Source: Deltaproteobacteria bacterium HGW-Deltaproteobacteria-14 (GTDB taxonomy: Bacteria > Myxococcota_A > UBA9042 > PHBI01). From it: a stretch of DNA of 34,673 nt. Location of the stretch: positions 1-34,673 of the forward strand of contig PHBI01000072.1 in the NCBI GenBank assembly GCA_002841945.1. Direction: 5' to 3'. A program made the translations under genes and the position numbers. Positions 27,679 to 34,673 of this stretch are shown piece by piece; the first letter of the stretch is position 1, and each line of letters begins with the position of its first letter. Under the pieces are notes generated by a model. That model was not told the origin of the DNA and made no database searches. It was given only the letters and a program-made list of their open reading frames with translations.

Positions 27679-28694
27679 CCGCCCAGCGCTTCAGCGCCGT
27701 CGTCTCCACCGGCGTCTACGTGCCCCCGCGCGAGCTCACCAACGACGTGCTCCGCGCCCGCTTCGCCGCCCTCGGCGACAACATCGACAAGCTCGAGCAC
27801 CGGACCGGCATCAAGACCCGCTGGTACGCCGCCGAGGACGAGGCCACCTCGGACCTCGCCGTGCGCGCGGCCCGCCAGGCCCTCGATCGCGCCGCCCTGC
27901 GCCCCGAGGACGTCGACCTCATCCTGCTCGGCACCGACACCCCGGACTTCATCACCCCGGCCACCTCGGTGGTCGTCCAGGCCAAGCTCGGCGCCACCAA
28001 CGCCGGCACCTTCGACATCGGCTGCGCCTGCGCGTCCTTCCCGACCGCGCTGGCGACCGCCAACGGCCTCATCGCCACCAACCGCAGCCTGAAGAACGTC
28101 CTCGTCATCGGGGCCTACCTGATGCACAAGCTCGCCGACCCCGACGACCCCGCCGTCTTCTTCTACGGCGACGCCGCCGGGGCCGCGGTCGTCCGGCCCT
28201 CGGACGCCCCGGGGATCCTCGGCGCGGCGTTCCAGGCGGACGGCCGCCTGGCGCGCAACTGGGGCATCTTCGCCGGCGGCACCGTCGAGCCCGCCAGCGT
28301 CGAGGCCATCGCCGCCGGCCGCACCCAGGTGCGCATCGTCGACGGCTACCCCAAGGAGGTGAACGAGGAGGGCTGGGTGCGCCTGCTCCGCCGCCTCGCC
28401 GACGAGCAGGGCTTCGCGGTGCGCGACCTCGACCTGGTCGTCTTCACCCAGGTCAACCGCTCCACGATCGCCAAGGTCTGCGAGACCCTCGGGCTCCCGA
28501 TCGAGCGCGCGCACATGGTGATGGACCGCTACGGCTACACCGGGTCGGCCTGCATCCCGCTCGCGCTGCACGACGCCGTCGTCAGCGGGCGCGTCCCGGC
28601 GGGGGCGCTGGTCGCGCTGATCGGCTCCGGCGTCGGCTACAACCAGGCCGGCGTTGCCTTTCGCGCCACGGACGCGCTAGTCCAGGGGGCGTGA
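27675..28694 (+). CDS. KAS III (FabH)-like enzyme lacking the His and Asn of the triad
   Basis: 339 residues. ATG 27675 overlaps the PhaC-like stop (ATGA), so the two are translationally coupled. The thiolase fold shows an N-terminal STGVYVPPRELTN, ERTGI-like HRTGIKTRWY, the nucleophile in FDIGCACASF (Cys119), FFYGDAAGAAVV and a C-terminal GSGVGYN. The usual HQAN is TQVN (Thr258 for His), and GNTSAA is GYTGSA (Tyr288 for Asn). Cys can take up an acyl group, but the residues for decarboxylating a malonyl donor are missing, so acyl transfer, thioesterase-like or non-decarboxylative condensation is more likely. The GYTGSACIP form occurs in a branch of KAS III-like proteins, so it is a family trait. 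The context suggests exchange of acyl groups with PHA metabolism. Confidence 0.83.
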   Translation: MTAQRFSAVVSTGVYVPPRELTNDVLRARFAALGDNIDKLEHRTGIKTRWYAAEDEATSDLAVRAARQALDRAALRPEDVDLILLGTDTPDFITPATSVVVQAKLGATNAGTFDIGCACASFPTALATANGLIATNRSLKNVLVIGAYLMHKLADPDDPAVFFYGDAAGAAVVRPSDAPGILGAAFQADGRLARNWGIFAGGTVEPASVEAIAAGRTQVRIVDGYPKEVNEEGWVRLLRRLADEQGFAVRDLDLVVFTQVNRSTIAKVCETLGLPIERAHMVMDRYGYTGSACIPLALHDAVVSGRVPAGALVALIGSGVGYNQAGVAFRATDALVQGA

Positions 28695-28741
28695 CGCGCC
28701 GCCGACGCTGCGTGACGGTCGCGCCGACAGATAGTTGATCG

Positions 28742-28759
28742 CTTGATCAATGGATCAAG
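28742..28759. repeat. 18-bp inverted repeat CTTGATC-N4-GATCAAG
   Basis: Perfect arms at 28742-28748 and 28753-28759, with another TTGATC just before (28735-28740) and one at 28805-28810. It lies 48 nt after the KAS III-like stop and about 75 nt before the symporter start; it could be an operator for the symporter. Confidence 0.5.
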
Positions 28760-28771
28760 TGGCACCGTCCC

Positions 28772-28807
28772 CAACCCTGGGGTGGATCCGGATCCACCCC
28801 AGGGTTG
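28772..28807. repeat. 36-bp perfect palindrome upstream of the symporter
   Basis: All 18 base pairs match around a centre at 28789/28790 (inner sequence TGGATCCGGATCCA). An 18-nt piece of one arm, CCGGATCCACCCCAGGGT (28788-28805), recurs exactly at 1384-1401. As RNA it would form a very stable hairpin after the PHA operon; as DNA it could be cruciform, an operator or a member of a dispersed palindromic repeat family. Confidence 0.7.
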
Positions 28808-28833
28808 ATCCCGCGCAAGCCCGAGAGCCCCCC

Positions 28834-30336
28834 ATGGAAAAAGAGACCATCGCCTGGATCGTCTTCAGCGTGTACCTCGTGGGGACGGCGGGGCTGGCGC
28901 TCCGCGGGATGATGAAGACGAAGGACCTCGAGGGGTTCGCCCTCGGCAAGCGCGACATGGGCCCGGCCATGGTCGGCGTGGCGTTGGCCGCGGCGATCGC
29001 GTCGAGCGCGACCTTCATCATCAACCCCGGCTTCGTCTATCACTTCGGCGTCTCCGCGCTCCTCCACTACGGCGTCGCCGCCAGCATGGGGGTGTCGGTC
29101 GGGCTCATCGTGATGTCGAAGGGCTTCCGCCGCCATGGCCAGGCGACGCGCGCCCTGACGCTGCCCCACTGGATCGGCGCGCGCTACCAGAGCCCCGGGC
29201 TGAGGACCTACTTCGCCATCCTCAACCTGCTGCTCGCCATCACCTTCGTGGTCCTGATCATCAAGGGCTCGGCCGGGGTGATGCAGGAGACGCTGGGCCT
29301 GTCCTACACGGCGTCGGTCACGGTCATCGTGGCCTTCGTCTTCAGCTACATCCTCATCGGCGGCACCTACGCGCACGTCTACACGAACATGCTGCAGGGT
29401 CTGATGATGATCCTGGTGGCCGCGGTGCTCATCGGGAGCGGCTTTCACCTGCTCGGCGACGGCGTCGGCGCCTTCGGCGACCAGCTCGCGGCGCAGGATC
29501 CCAAGCTCCTCGACGCCTTCCGACCCGACAGCGGCCTCTTCACGAGCGGCTGGGACGTGCTGATCTGCCCCTTCATCATCGGGTTCGCGCTGGTGTGCCA
29601 GCCGCACATCCTCACCAAGTCGCTGTACCTCAAGACCGATCGCGACGTGAACCGCTACCTCCTGGTGTCGGTCCTGGTGGGCACCATCTTCGCGGCCATC
29701 CTCGTGGTCGGCCTGTGGGCGCGCGCGACCCTCGGCTCCGGGGTCGCCCCCGACCAGGTCGTGGCGAACTACATCCACGTGGCCTTCTCCGACGGGGTCG
29801 CGATCTTCATCGCGGTGGCGCTGCTCGCCGCGGGGATGAGCACCCTCGACGGCATCCTCGTCGGCGCCTCGGCGATCGCCGGCAACGACCTCTTCCTCGG
29901 CGCCCTCGGCGACAAGCTCATGCGCGGCGTGCCCCAGGTCGAGCGCGAGCGGCGCGCCCTGGCGGCCAGCCGCTGGGTCCTGGTGGCGATGGGCGTCATC
30001 TCGTTCTTGATCGCCCTCGACCCGCCCTACCTCGTCGGCCTCTTCGGGCAGATGGGGATCTACGGGCTCGTCACGGCGTCGCTGGCGCCGCTCGTCCTCG
30101 GCATCTTCGTCAAGGAGATCAACAAGTACGACGCGACCGCCGCCGCGGTGGTCGGCCCCCTGGTGCACTTCGCCCACTACGGCACGGTGACCTGGATCAA
30201 CGGCGCGTTCATCAACCCGTCGGTCACCGCGACCGAGGGCATCGTCGCCTCGTTCATCGTCCTCGGCGGGCTGACGCTGCTGCGCCGCCGCCACAAGGGT
30301 CGTCAGCTCGCGGTCGAGCCGGCGACCGGCGAGTAG
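28834..30336 (+). CDS. Sodium:solute symporter family permease
   Basis: 500 residues from ATG 28834 (MEKETIAWIVFSVYLVG). The in-frame ATG 28750 would add residues encoded by the palindromes and is unlikely. Typical SSS/SLC5 features with about 13 helices: GFALGKRDMGPAMVGVALAAAIASSATFI in the first helices (unwound helix 1 region), GARYQSPGLRTYFAILNL, YTNMLQGLMMILVA, a large loop near residues 205-235, and AGMSTLDGILVGASAIAGNDL, where the SSS family places a sodium site. It imports a small organic solute with Na+; pantothenate, proline or a short-chain acid are all possible. A PanE-like reductase lies two genes away, but that does not fix the substrate. The gene has its own leader with two palindromes. 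Confidence 0.9.
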   Translation: MEKETIAWIVFSVYLVGTAGLALRGMMKTKDLEGFALGKRDMGPAMVGVALAAAIASSATFIINPGFVYHFGVSALLHYGVAASMGVSVGLIVMSKGFRRHGQATRALTLPHWIGARYQSPGLRTYFAILNLLLAITFVVLIIKGSAGVMQETLGLSYTASVTVIVAFVFSYILIGGTYAHVYTNMLQGLMMILVAAVLIGSGFHLLGDGVGAFGDQLAAQDPKLLDAFRPDSGLFTSGWDVLICPFIIGFALVCQPHILTKSLYLKTDRDVNRYLLVSVLVGTIFAAILVVGLWARATLGSGVAPDQVVANYIHVAFSDGVAIFIAVALLAAGMSTLDGILVGASAIAGNDLFLGALGDKLMRGVPQVERERRALAASRWVLVAMGVISFLIALDPPYLVGLFGQMGIYGLVTASLAPLVLGIFVKEINKYDATAAAVVGPLVHFAHYGTVTWINGAFINPSVTATEGIVASFIVLGGLTLLRRRHKGRQLAVEPATGE

Positions 30337-30440
30337 CGCGTGCCCGTCTAGGTCCCGTGCAGGGGCAGGCGCCCTCAGTCCGGGTGGTCGAGGGCGACCT
30401 TTGGCTGGCGTCCGAGCGCCGGCCGGGTTAGTTGCAGGCC

Positions 30441-31592
30441 GTGGAAGACACCGTCCGAGTTCGCGCCGGCGACGGCTTCGTGAAGGTCGAGGCGGAGCCC
30501 GACCGCGCGCTCCGAGTCGACGACGCGGGCCGCTGGATCACCGCGCGGTTCGGGTCCACGACCCTCCGCCGCAAGGTCGACGGCGGCGTCTTCGTCGCCC
30601 GCGCGGGGACCGGAGCCAGCGTGGCCGTCGGCGAGGACGCCCCCGCCGACGGCCCCTGGCACCCCCGCGTCGCCGCCCTCGCCGCCGATCTGCGCGGCGA
30701 TCTCGCCGCCGCCGTCGCGGGCGCCTACCCCCTCGAGGCGATCCCCGAGGACGCCGTCTCACGGGCCGACGCAGCGCTCGCGCGCGCCGCCGCCCTGGGC
30801 AGCGACGACTACGTGGCGCTCGGCCGCCGCTTCGCCGAGGTCTACGCCGAGCCGGTCCCGATCCTGCCGCCGGACCGCTACAAGGACCTCGTCGTCCTGC
30901 CCGCCGTCGGCTGCCCCCACGGCGTGTGCACCTTCTGCGCGTGGTACCAGGACGCCCGCTTCCGCGCCTTTAGCGACGACGATCTGCGCGCGCACCTCGA
31001 CGGCCTCGAGGAGCTCTTCGGCGCCGGCCTCCGCGCGCGCGACGGCCTGTTCCTCGGCTCCGCCTCCGGCCTGTCGGTGGCGGACGCGCGCCTGCTGCGC
31101 CTCATCGACCTCGTCGTCGACCGCTTCGGCCGACCGCCGCGGGGGATCGCGGCGTTCCTCGACCCGCACCACGCCCCGCGCCGCGACCCCGCAGCCTGGG
31201 GCCGCCTCGCCGATCGCGGCCTGGTGCGGGCCGTGGTCGGCCTCGAGACCGGCGACCCGGCCCTGCGCCAGCGCCTCGGGAAGTCCCCCGACCTCGCCCC
31301 GCTCCGAGACGCCGTCGCCGCCATGCGCGCCGGCGGCGTGGGCGCCGGCATCACCGTCCTCGCCGGCGCGGTCCGCCCCGAGGACGTGCCGACCCACCAC
31401 GCCGCGACCGTCGCCTTCCTCGCCGGGCTCGAGCTCGATCAGCGCGACCTCGTCTACGTGAGCCCCCTCGACGACGCGCCCGACCCCGCCGCCGCCGCCC
31501 GCGAGGCCACGGCGCTCACCCGCGCCCTGCGTGACGCGACCGGCGCCAAGGTCTCCCCCTACCGCGTCGACCTCTACCGCTACTTCGCCTGA
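30441..31592 (+). CDS. Radical SAM protein with CX4CX2C cluster motif
   Basis: 383 residues from GTG 30441; TTG 30432 in the same frame is an alternative, and neither has a clear ribosome site. Residues 1-125 form an N-terminal region without a known signature. The cluster motif VGCPHGVCTFCAWYQDARFR has Cys158, Cys163 and Cys166, i.e. CX4CX2C not the canonical CX3CX2C, in the style of a radical SAM branch with CPxxxCxFC. Later segments GLFLGSASGLSVADA, GIAAFLDPHHAPR, GLVRAVVGLETGDPALRQRLGK and GVGAGITVLAGA fit the partial TIM barrel of the Elp3/HemN-like superfamily. It should bind a 4Fe-4S cluster and cleave S-adenosylmethionine; the substrate is unknown. Its 3' end overlaps the convergent PanE-like gene by 13 nt. 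Confidence 0.85.
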   Translation: MEDTVRVRAGDGFVKVEAEPDRALRVDDAGRWITARFGSTTLRRKVDGGVFVARAGTGASVAVGEDAPADGPWHPRVAALAADLRGDLAAAVAGAYPLEAIPEDAVSRADAALARAAALGSDDYVALGRRFAEVYAEPVPILPPDRYKDLVVLPAVGCPHGVCTFCAWYQDARFRAFSDDDLRAHLDGLEELFGAGLRARDGLFLGSASGLSVADARLLRLIDLVVDRFGRPPRGIAAFLDPHHAPRRDPAAWGRLADRGLVRAVVGLETGDPALRQRLGKSPDLAPLRDAVAAMRAGGVGAGITVLAGAVRPEDVPTHHAATVAFLAGLELDQRDLVYVSPLDDAPDPAAAAREATALTRALRDATGAKVSPYRVDLYRYFA

Positions 31593-32626
31593 CGCGCCGC
31601 CGCGAGGGCCGCGAGCAGCTCGCCGAGCGCCGGGGTCGCGACGCCGCGCTCGTTGCCGAGCGTCACCCAGCGCTCGAGCATCAGGGTCGTCTGCGCGCCG
31701 ACCTTCTCGAAGTGGTAGTGCAGGTAGGTCTCGACATCGAGGGGCAGCACCCGCGGGGCGAGGCGTGTCAGCAGCCGCAGGACGCAGCCCCGAATCGCGA
31801 AGCGCGCCAGCGGCCGCGGCTCGCCGCGATAGGCCGCGACCGCCCGGATCGCCTCGCTGACGGCGCCGACGGCGGTCTTCAGGTGCGGGCTCCGGCGCGT
31901 CTCGGCGAAGCCCCAACCGGACAGCTCGAGCGCCGCGATGGGCGGCATCATCATCGCCGATCCGAAGGCCGCCGAGCGCGCGGCGTCCTTGACCCGCTTG
32001 GCCCTCCACCCGCCCGCCGCGAGCGCCGCTACGACGCCCCCTACCCGGTCAGCGTCCGGTCCCGAGAACGGGTTCTTGCCCGGACGGTAATACGCGATCC
32101 CGGGCTCGGGGACGGTCTCACCCAACAGCGGCGCCTGGTAGCTGATCATGTTGATCATGCCGGAGACGACGCGGTCCTCGGGGTAGCGGGCGGTGAGGTA
32201 GGCGTGGTCGTCGAGCGCAGGCGTCAGCGACACCAGCGTCGCCTCGCCGATGGCGCCGCACAGCGCGTCGAACCAGGGCCGCTCCGGCCGGGCTCGCTCC
32301 CCTGCGCCCTGATGGGAGCCGCGGGTCGACTGGACCTCCGGCGCGCGCAGCGCCGTCGACGACAAGCACAGCCACACCTGGTCCCAGCGCGTGGCGGCCA
32401 CCTCGGCGGTCTCGGTCAGCACCTCGAAGCCGTCGAAGCGGACCGGCTCGCGGCGCCTGCCGGCCTTGGTGTTGAGCGCGTACATCGCGACGCCGCGCCG
32501 GGCGGCGGCGGCGTACTTGGGCTTGACCAGGAACGCCACCCGCGCGCCGCCGCGCTGCAGGTGGTAGCCGTAGGCCAAGCCGACCGCGCCGGCGCCGACG
32601 ACCAGGATGTGGGGCTCAGCGCTCAT
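31580..32626 (-). CDS. Ketopantoate reductase (PanE/ApbA)-family oxidoreductase
   Basis: 348 residues from ATG 32626. The N-terminus ILVVGAGAVGLAYGYHLQRGGARVAFLVKP is a Rossmann NAD(P) site (GAGAVG, residues 11-16). Then come VWLCLSSTAL and, after about 150 residues, the helical C-terminal domain of the family. PanE reduces 2-dehydropantoate to pantoate for CoA synthesis, but many ApbA-like paralogues act on other 2-oxoacids. At 348 residues it is longer than PanE (~300), and it carries a distinctive INMISYQAP segment, so a paralogue with another substrate is quite possible. The gene lies 30 nt after the dipeptidyl-peptidase gene on the same strand and converges on the radical SAM gene. Confidence 0.8.
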   Translation of the reverse strand: MSAEPHILVVGAGAVGLAYGYHLQRGGARVAFLVKPKYAAAARRGVAMYALNTKAGRRREPVRFDGFEVLTETAEVAATRWDQVWLCLSSTALRAPEVQSTRGSHQGAGERARPERPWFDALCGAIGEATLVSLTPALDDHAYLTARYPEDRVVSGMINMISYQAPLLGETVPEPGIAYYRPGKNPFSGPDADRVGGVVAALAAGGWRAKRVKDAARSAAFGSAMMMPPIAALELSGWGFAETRRSPHLKTAVGAVSEAIRAVAAYRGEPRPLARFAIRGCVLRLLTRLAPRVLPLDVETYLHYHFEKVGAQTTLMLERWVTLGNERGVATPALGELLAALAAARQAK

Positions 32627-32656
32627 CAGCGACGGACCGGCGCGGGAAGCGTCAAC

Positions 32657-34673
32657 CTAGTTGACGATTGGCAGGAAGCTGTAGTCCTTCGCGTACTCGC
32701 GCATCTGCGCGGCGAAGTCGTCGGGGTACTCGACCTTCACGTCGACGACGGCGTCGCCCTCCATCACCGGCACCAGGCGCGGGTTGATGAAGCCGGCGTA
32801 GGGCGCGATGCCGAGCTTCTGGTAGCGCTCGAGCACCTCGGCGTGGAGCGCGGGATCGAGCTTGACGCCGTAGCCCTCGACGAGCGCCTTGCCGGCCTCG
32901 TAGTCGCCCTCGGATTTGATGCGCTGCACCTCGCTGAGGAGCTGGCCGAAGAGCGCCCGCAGCTTGTCGTAGTCGTGGATGACGACGTAGTGCTTGCCAC
33001 CCCGGTCGACGAGCTCGACGACGCCGTCGGCGGCGCCCTTGTCGATGGCCCAGCGGGAGATCATCGAGCGGTTGCGCATGTGGCTCTGCTCGAGCTGCTC
33101 ACCGAGGGGCACCCGCGCGAGCTGCACCAGGAGGCCGTTGCGCAGGTAGTCCTCGTAGCCCGCCTTGCCGACCTCGAGGGTGTCCATCACGCCGATCTCG
33201 ATGAGCTTCGGGTCCATCAGGAAGTAGAGCGCGACGAGGTCCGCGCGCGCCTCCTCGAGGATCGAGGAGTAGTTCTTGAGGGTCTCGGACGGCGTCGCGA
33301 CGCCGTCCTTCAGCCGCCCCGAGGCGTGCCCGATGACCTCGTGCAGGTCGGTGTGGAGGCGGTCGGCGAGATCGTTGTGGGCCTTGGCGCGCGCGATCTC
33401 CTCGGGGGAGCCCGCGAACTCCTCGAGGATGCCCGTCGCCTTGCTGGCCTCCTCGTAGCTGTGGACGATGTTGCCGAGGTTGACCGACTTCGAGCCGACC
33501 TCCTTACGGATCCAGTCGGAGTTCGGCAGGTTCACGCCGATCGGGAACGACGGTGAGGCGTCCCCGGCGCCGACGATGATGGTGATGACCTTGGCGGTGA
33601 TCCCCTGGACGTCGGGCTTCTTGTAGGCGACGGGGATGGTCGAGTGATCCTCGAACCACTGGGCCTGGTTCGAGATCGCCGCGATGCGCTTGGAGGCCTC
33701 GACGTCCTTGAGCGACACCATGGCCTCGTAGGTCGCCCGCATGTCCATCGCGTCGCCGTAGGTCTCGATGAAGCCGATGACCGAGTCGAGGCGGCTCTCG
33801 GTGTCGTTGACCCAGGCGACCGAGTAGGTGTCGAAGTCCTTGAGATCGCCGGTCTCGTAGTAGCGCACGAGGGTGTCGATGGCGGCCTTCTGCGCCGCGT
33901 TCTCGGCGACCTCCGAGGCCTTTCGGAGCCACTTGACGACCTGTTCGATGGCCGGCCCGTACATCCCGCCGACCTTCCAGGGGCGCTCCTCGAGCTCACC
34001 GGCGGCGTTCTTCACGAGCTGCGAGTTGAGGCCGACCATCACCGGGTGCGGGTCGTTGGCGTCCTTCTTGGCGGCGTAGAACGCCTCGACCTCCGGCTGG
34101 GTGACGCCGGGGCCGTAGAAGTTGTTCGCCGAGGCGGTGACGAGATCCTTGTCGGAGTCGAGGCTGACCCCCTGGGCCGCCACCGTCAGGTCGAACAGGA
34201 CCGGCTCGAGGCGCGCGCGCAGCTGGTCGGGGGTCTCGCCGTCGGCGAGGGGCAGCGCCTTCGGGTCGGCGCAGGCGACCAGCTTGGCGAAGTCGTCCTT
34301 GGAGAAGTCCGGCGCGAACTTCTTGGTCGAGTAGTGGTGGTGGACGCCGTAGGAGAACCAGACCCGCTTGAGGTAGGTCTCGAAGGCCTCCCACTCGGGG
34401 CCGGCCTTGTCGCGCTGGCAGGTGGCGTCGATGGCCTCGAGGGTCCGACGGACCACCAGGTTGTGGGCGTTCTTCTGGTCGTAGGTGATGTCGCGCCCCG
34501 AGAGCGCCGCCTTGTACAGGTAGTAGGCGAGCTGCTTCTGCTGGAGCGAGAGCCCCTCGAAGCCGGGGATGCGGTAGCGCAGGATGCGGATGTCCGCGAA
34601 CTGGTCCACCTGATACTTGAAGTCGTCGGCGTCGGCCTTCACTGCGGCGTCTCCTTCGCTGGGGGCGGCGGCG
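32657..34673 (-). CDS. Dipeptidyl-peptidase III-like metallopeptidase (M49), 5' end beyond window
   Basis: At least 661 residues; the frame stays open to the window edge. GTG 34642 has AAGGAG 8 nt upstream and may be a start, but the upstream residues (AAAPSEGDAA) look like the linker after a lipoprotein or signal peptide, as in bacterial relatives, so the gene probably continues. Counting from the GTG, the zinc motif HEVIGHASG gives His434, Glu435 and His439, and EEARAD (463-468) supplies the third zinc ligand: the M49 pattern HExxGH...EExRAD with the short spacing of bacterial forms. FKYQVDQFADIRILRYRIPGFE opens the domain. The family removes dipeptides from the N-terminus of short peptides. 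It is probably co-transcribed with the PanE-like gene 30 nt downstream. Confidence 0.9.
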   Translation of the reverse strand, partial: AAAPSEGDAAVKADADDFKYQVDQFADIRILRYRIPGFEGLSLQQKQLAYYLYKAALSGRDITYDQKNAHNLVVRRTLEAIDATCQRDKAGPEWEAFETYLKRVWFSYGVHHHYSTKKFAPDFSKDDFAKLVACADPKALPLADGETPDQLRARLEPVLFDLTVAAQGVSLDSDKDLVTASANNFYGPGVTQPEVEAFYAAKKDANDPHPVMVGLNSQLVKNAAGELEERPWKVGGMYGPAIEQVVKWLRKASEVAENAAQKAAIDTLVRYYETGDLKDFDTYSVAWVNDTESRLDSVIGFIETYGDAMDMRATYEAMVSLKDVEASKRIAAISNQAQWFEDHSTIPVAYKKPDVQGITAKVITIIVGAGDASPSFPIGVNLPNSDWIRKEVGSKSVNLGNIVHSYEEASKATGILEEFAGSPEEIARAKAHNDLADRLHTDLHEVIGHASGRLKDGVATPSETLKNYSSILEEARADLVALYFLMDPKLIEIGVMDTLEVGKAGYEDYLRNGLLVQLARVPLGEQLEQSHMRNRSMISRWAIDKGAADGVVELVDRGGKHYVVIHDYDKLRALFGQLLSEVQRIKSEGDYEAGKALVEGYGVKLDPALHAEVLERYQKLGIAPYAGFINPRLVPVMEGDAVVDVKVEYPDDFAAQMREYAKDYSFLPIVN

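Noticed and set aside
28750..28833. Upstream ATG extension of the symporter
   Set aside because: The extra codons are the two palindromes and give no membrane-protein character; ATG 28834 starts exactly at the first helix region.

Overview
The window is about 34.7 kb of very GC-rich DNA with strong G/C preference at third codon positions, so most long antisense frames are shadows. The likely source is a Myxococcota-type (former deltaproteobacterial) bacterium. The evidence is lipoproteins with long Asp-Thr-rich linkers after the lipobox, a MYXO-CTERM-like C-terminal tail on a secreted glycosidase, relaxed lipoboxes and high GC. I cannot place it more finely. I see no tRNA, rRNA, CRISPR array, insertion sequence or phage gene.

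Layout. (a) 1-5.5 kb: tail of a secreted DUF11-like protein, a two-gene minus-strand operon (small membrane protein plus thioredoxin-like/TPR lipoprotein), a beta-propeller lipoprotein with a DT-rich linker, and a ZIP-family metal transporter broken by one apparent frameshift. (b) 5.5-11.7 kb: a divergent pair of large alpha-glucan enzymes, a secreted GH15-like glucoamylase and a cytoplasmic GH13 enzyme. (c) 12-16.6 kb: a co-oriented run of lipase-like lipoprotein, outer-membrane beta-barrel and acyl-CoA synthetase, which reads as a lipid capture and activation module. (d) 16.6-23 kb: an unknown polytopic membrane protein, a PAS-GAF-GGDEF diguanylate cyclase, a long-chain acyl-CoA ligase and a DT-rich lipoprotein. 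(e) 23-28.7 kb: a polyhydroxyalkanoate (PHA) granule locus: phaR, phasin 1, a Rieske/glutamate-synthase-like fusion, then a tight operon of phasin 2, a PhaC-like protein and a KAS III-like protein. (f) 28.7-34.7 kb: sodium:solute symporter, radical SAM protein, PanE-like reductase and an M49 dipeptidyl-peptidase III that runs off the window.

The most interesting part is (e). Two phasin promoters have the same architecture: a 20-bp palindrome TTTGCTGC-N4-GCAGCAAA sits 5-6 bp upstream of TTGACC. A degenerate copy in the same register overlaps the phaR start codon, another lies at the expected transcription start of phasin 1, and a CTGC-N3-GCAG palindrome lies just inside the GH15-like gene. This matches the published PhaR recognition pattern and suggests a local PhaR regulon. 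The PhaC-like protein in that regulon has Ser in place of the synthase nucleophile Cys and a shortened cap region. Its partner, overlapping by 4 nt, is a KAS III-like enzyme that keeps the nucleophile Cys but lacks the His and Asn needed for decarboxylative condensation. The pair may act in polymer turnover or an unusual acyl-transfer step, not in standard PHA synthesis. Fatty-acid uptake and activation, glucan metabolism and PHA storage together suggest a carbon-storage neighbourhood; that link is inference.
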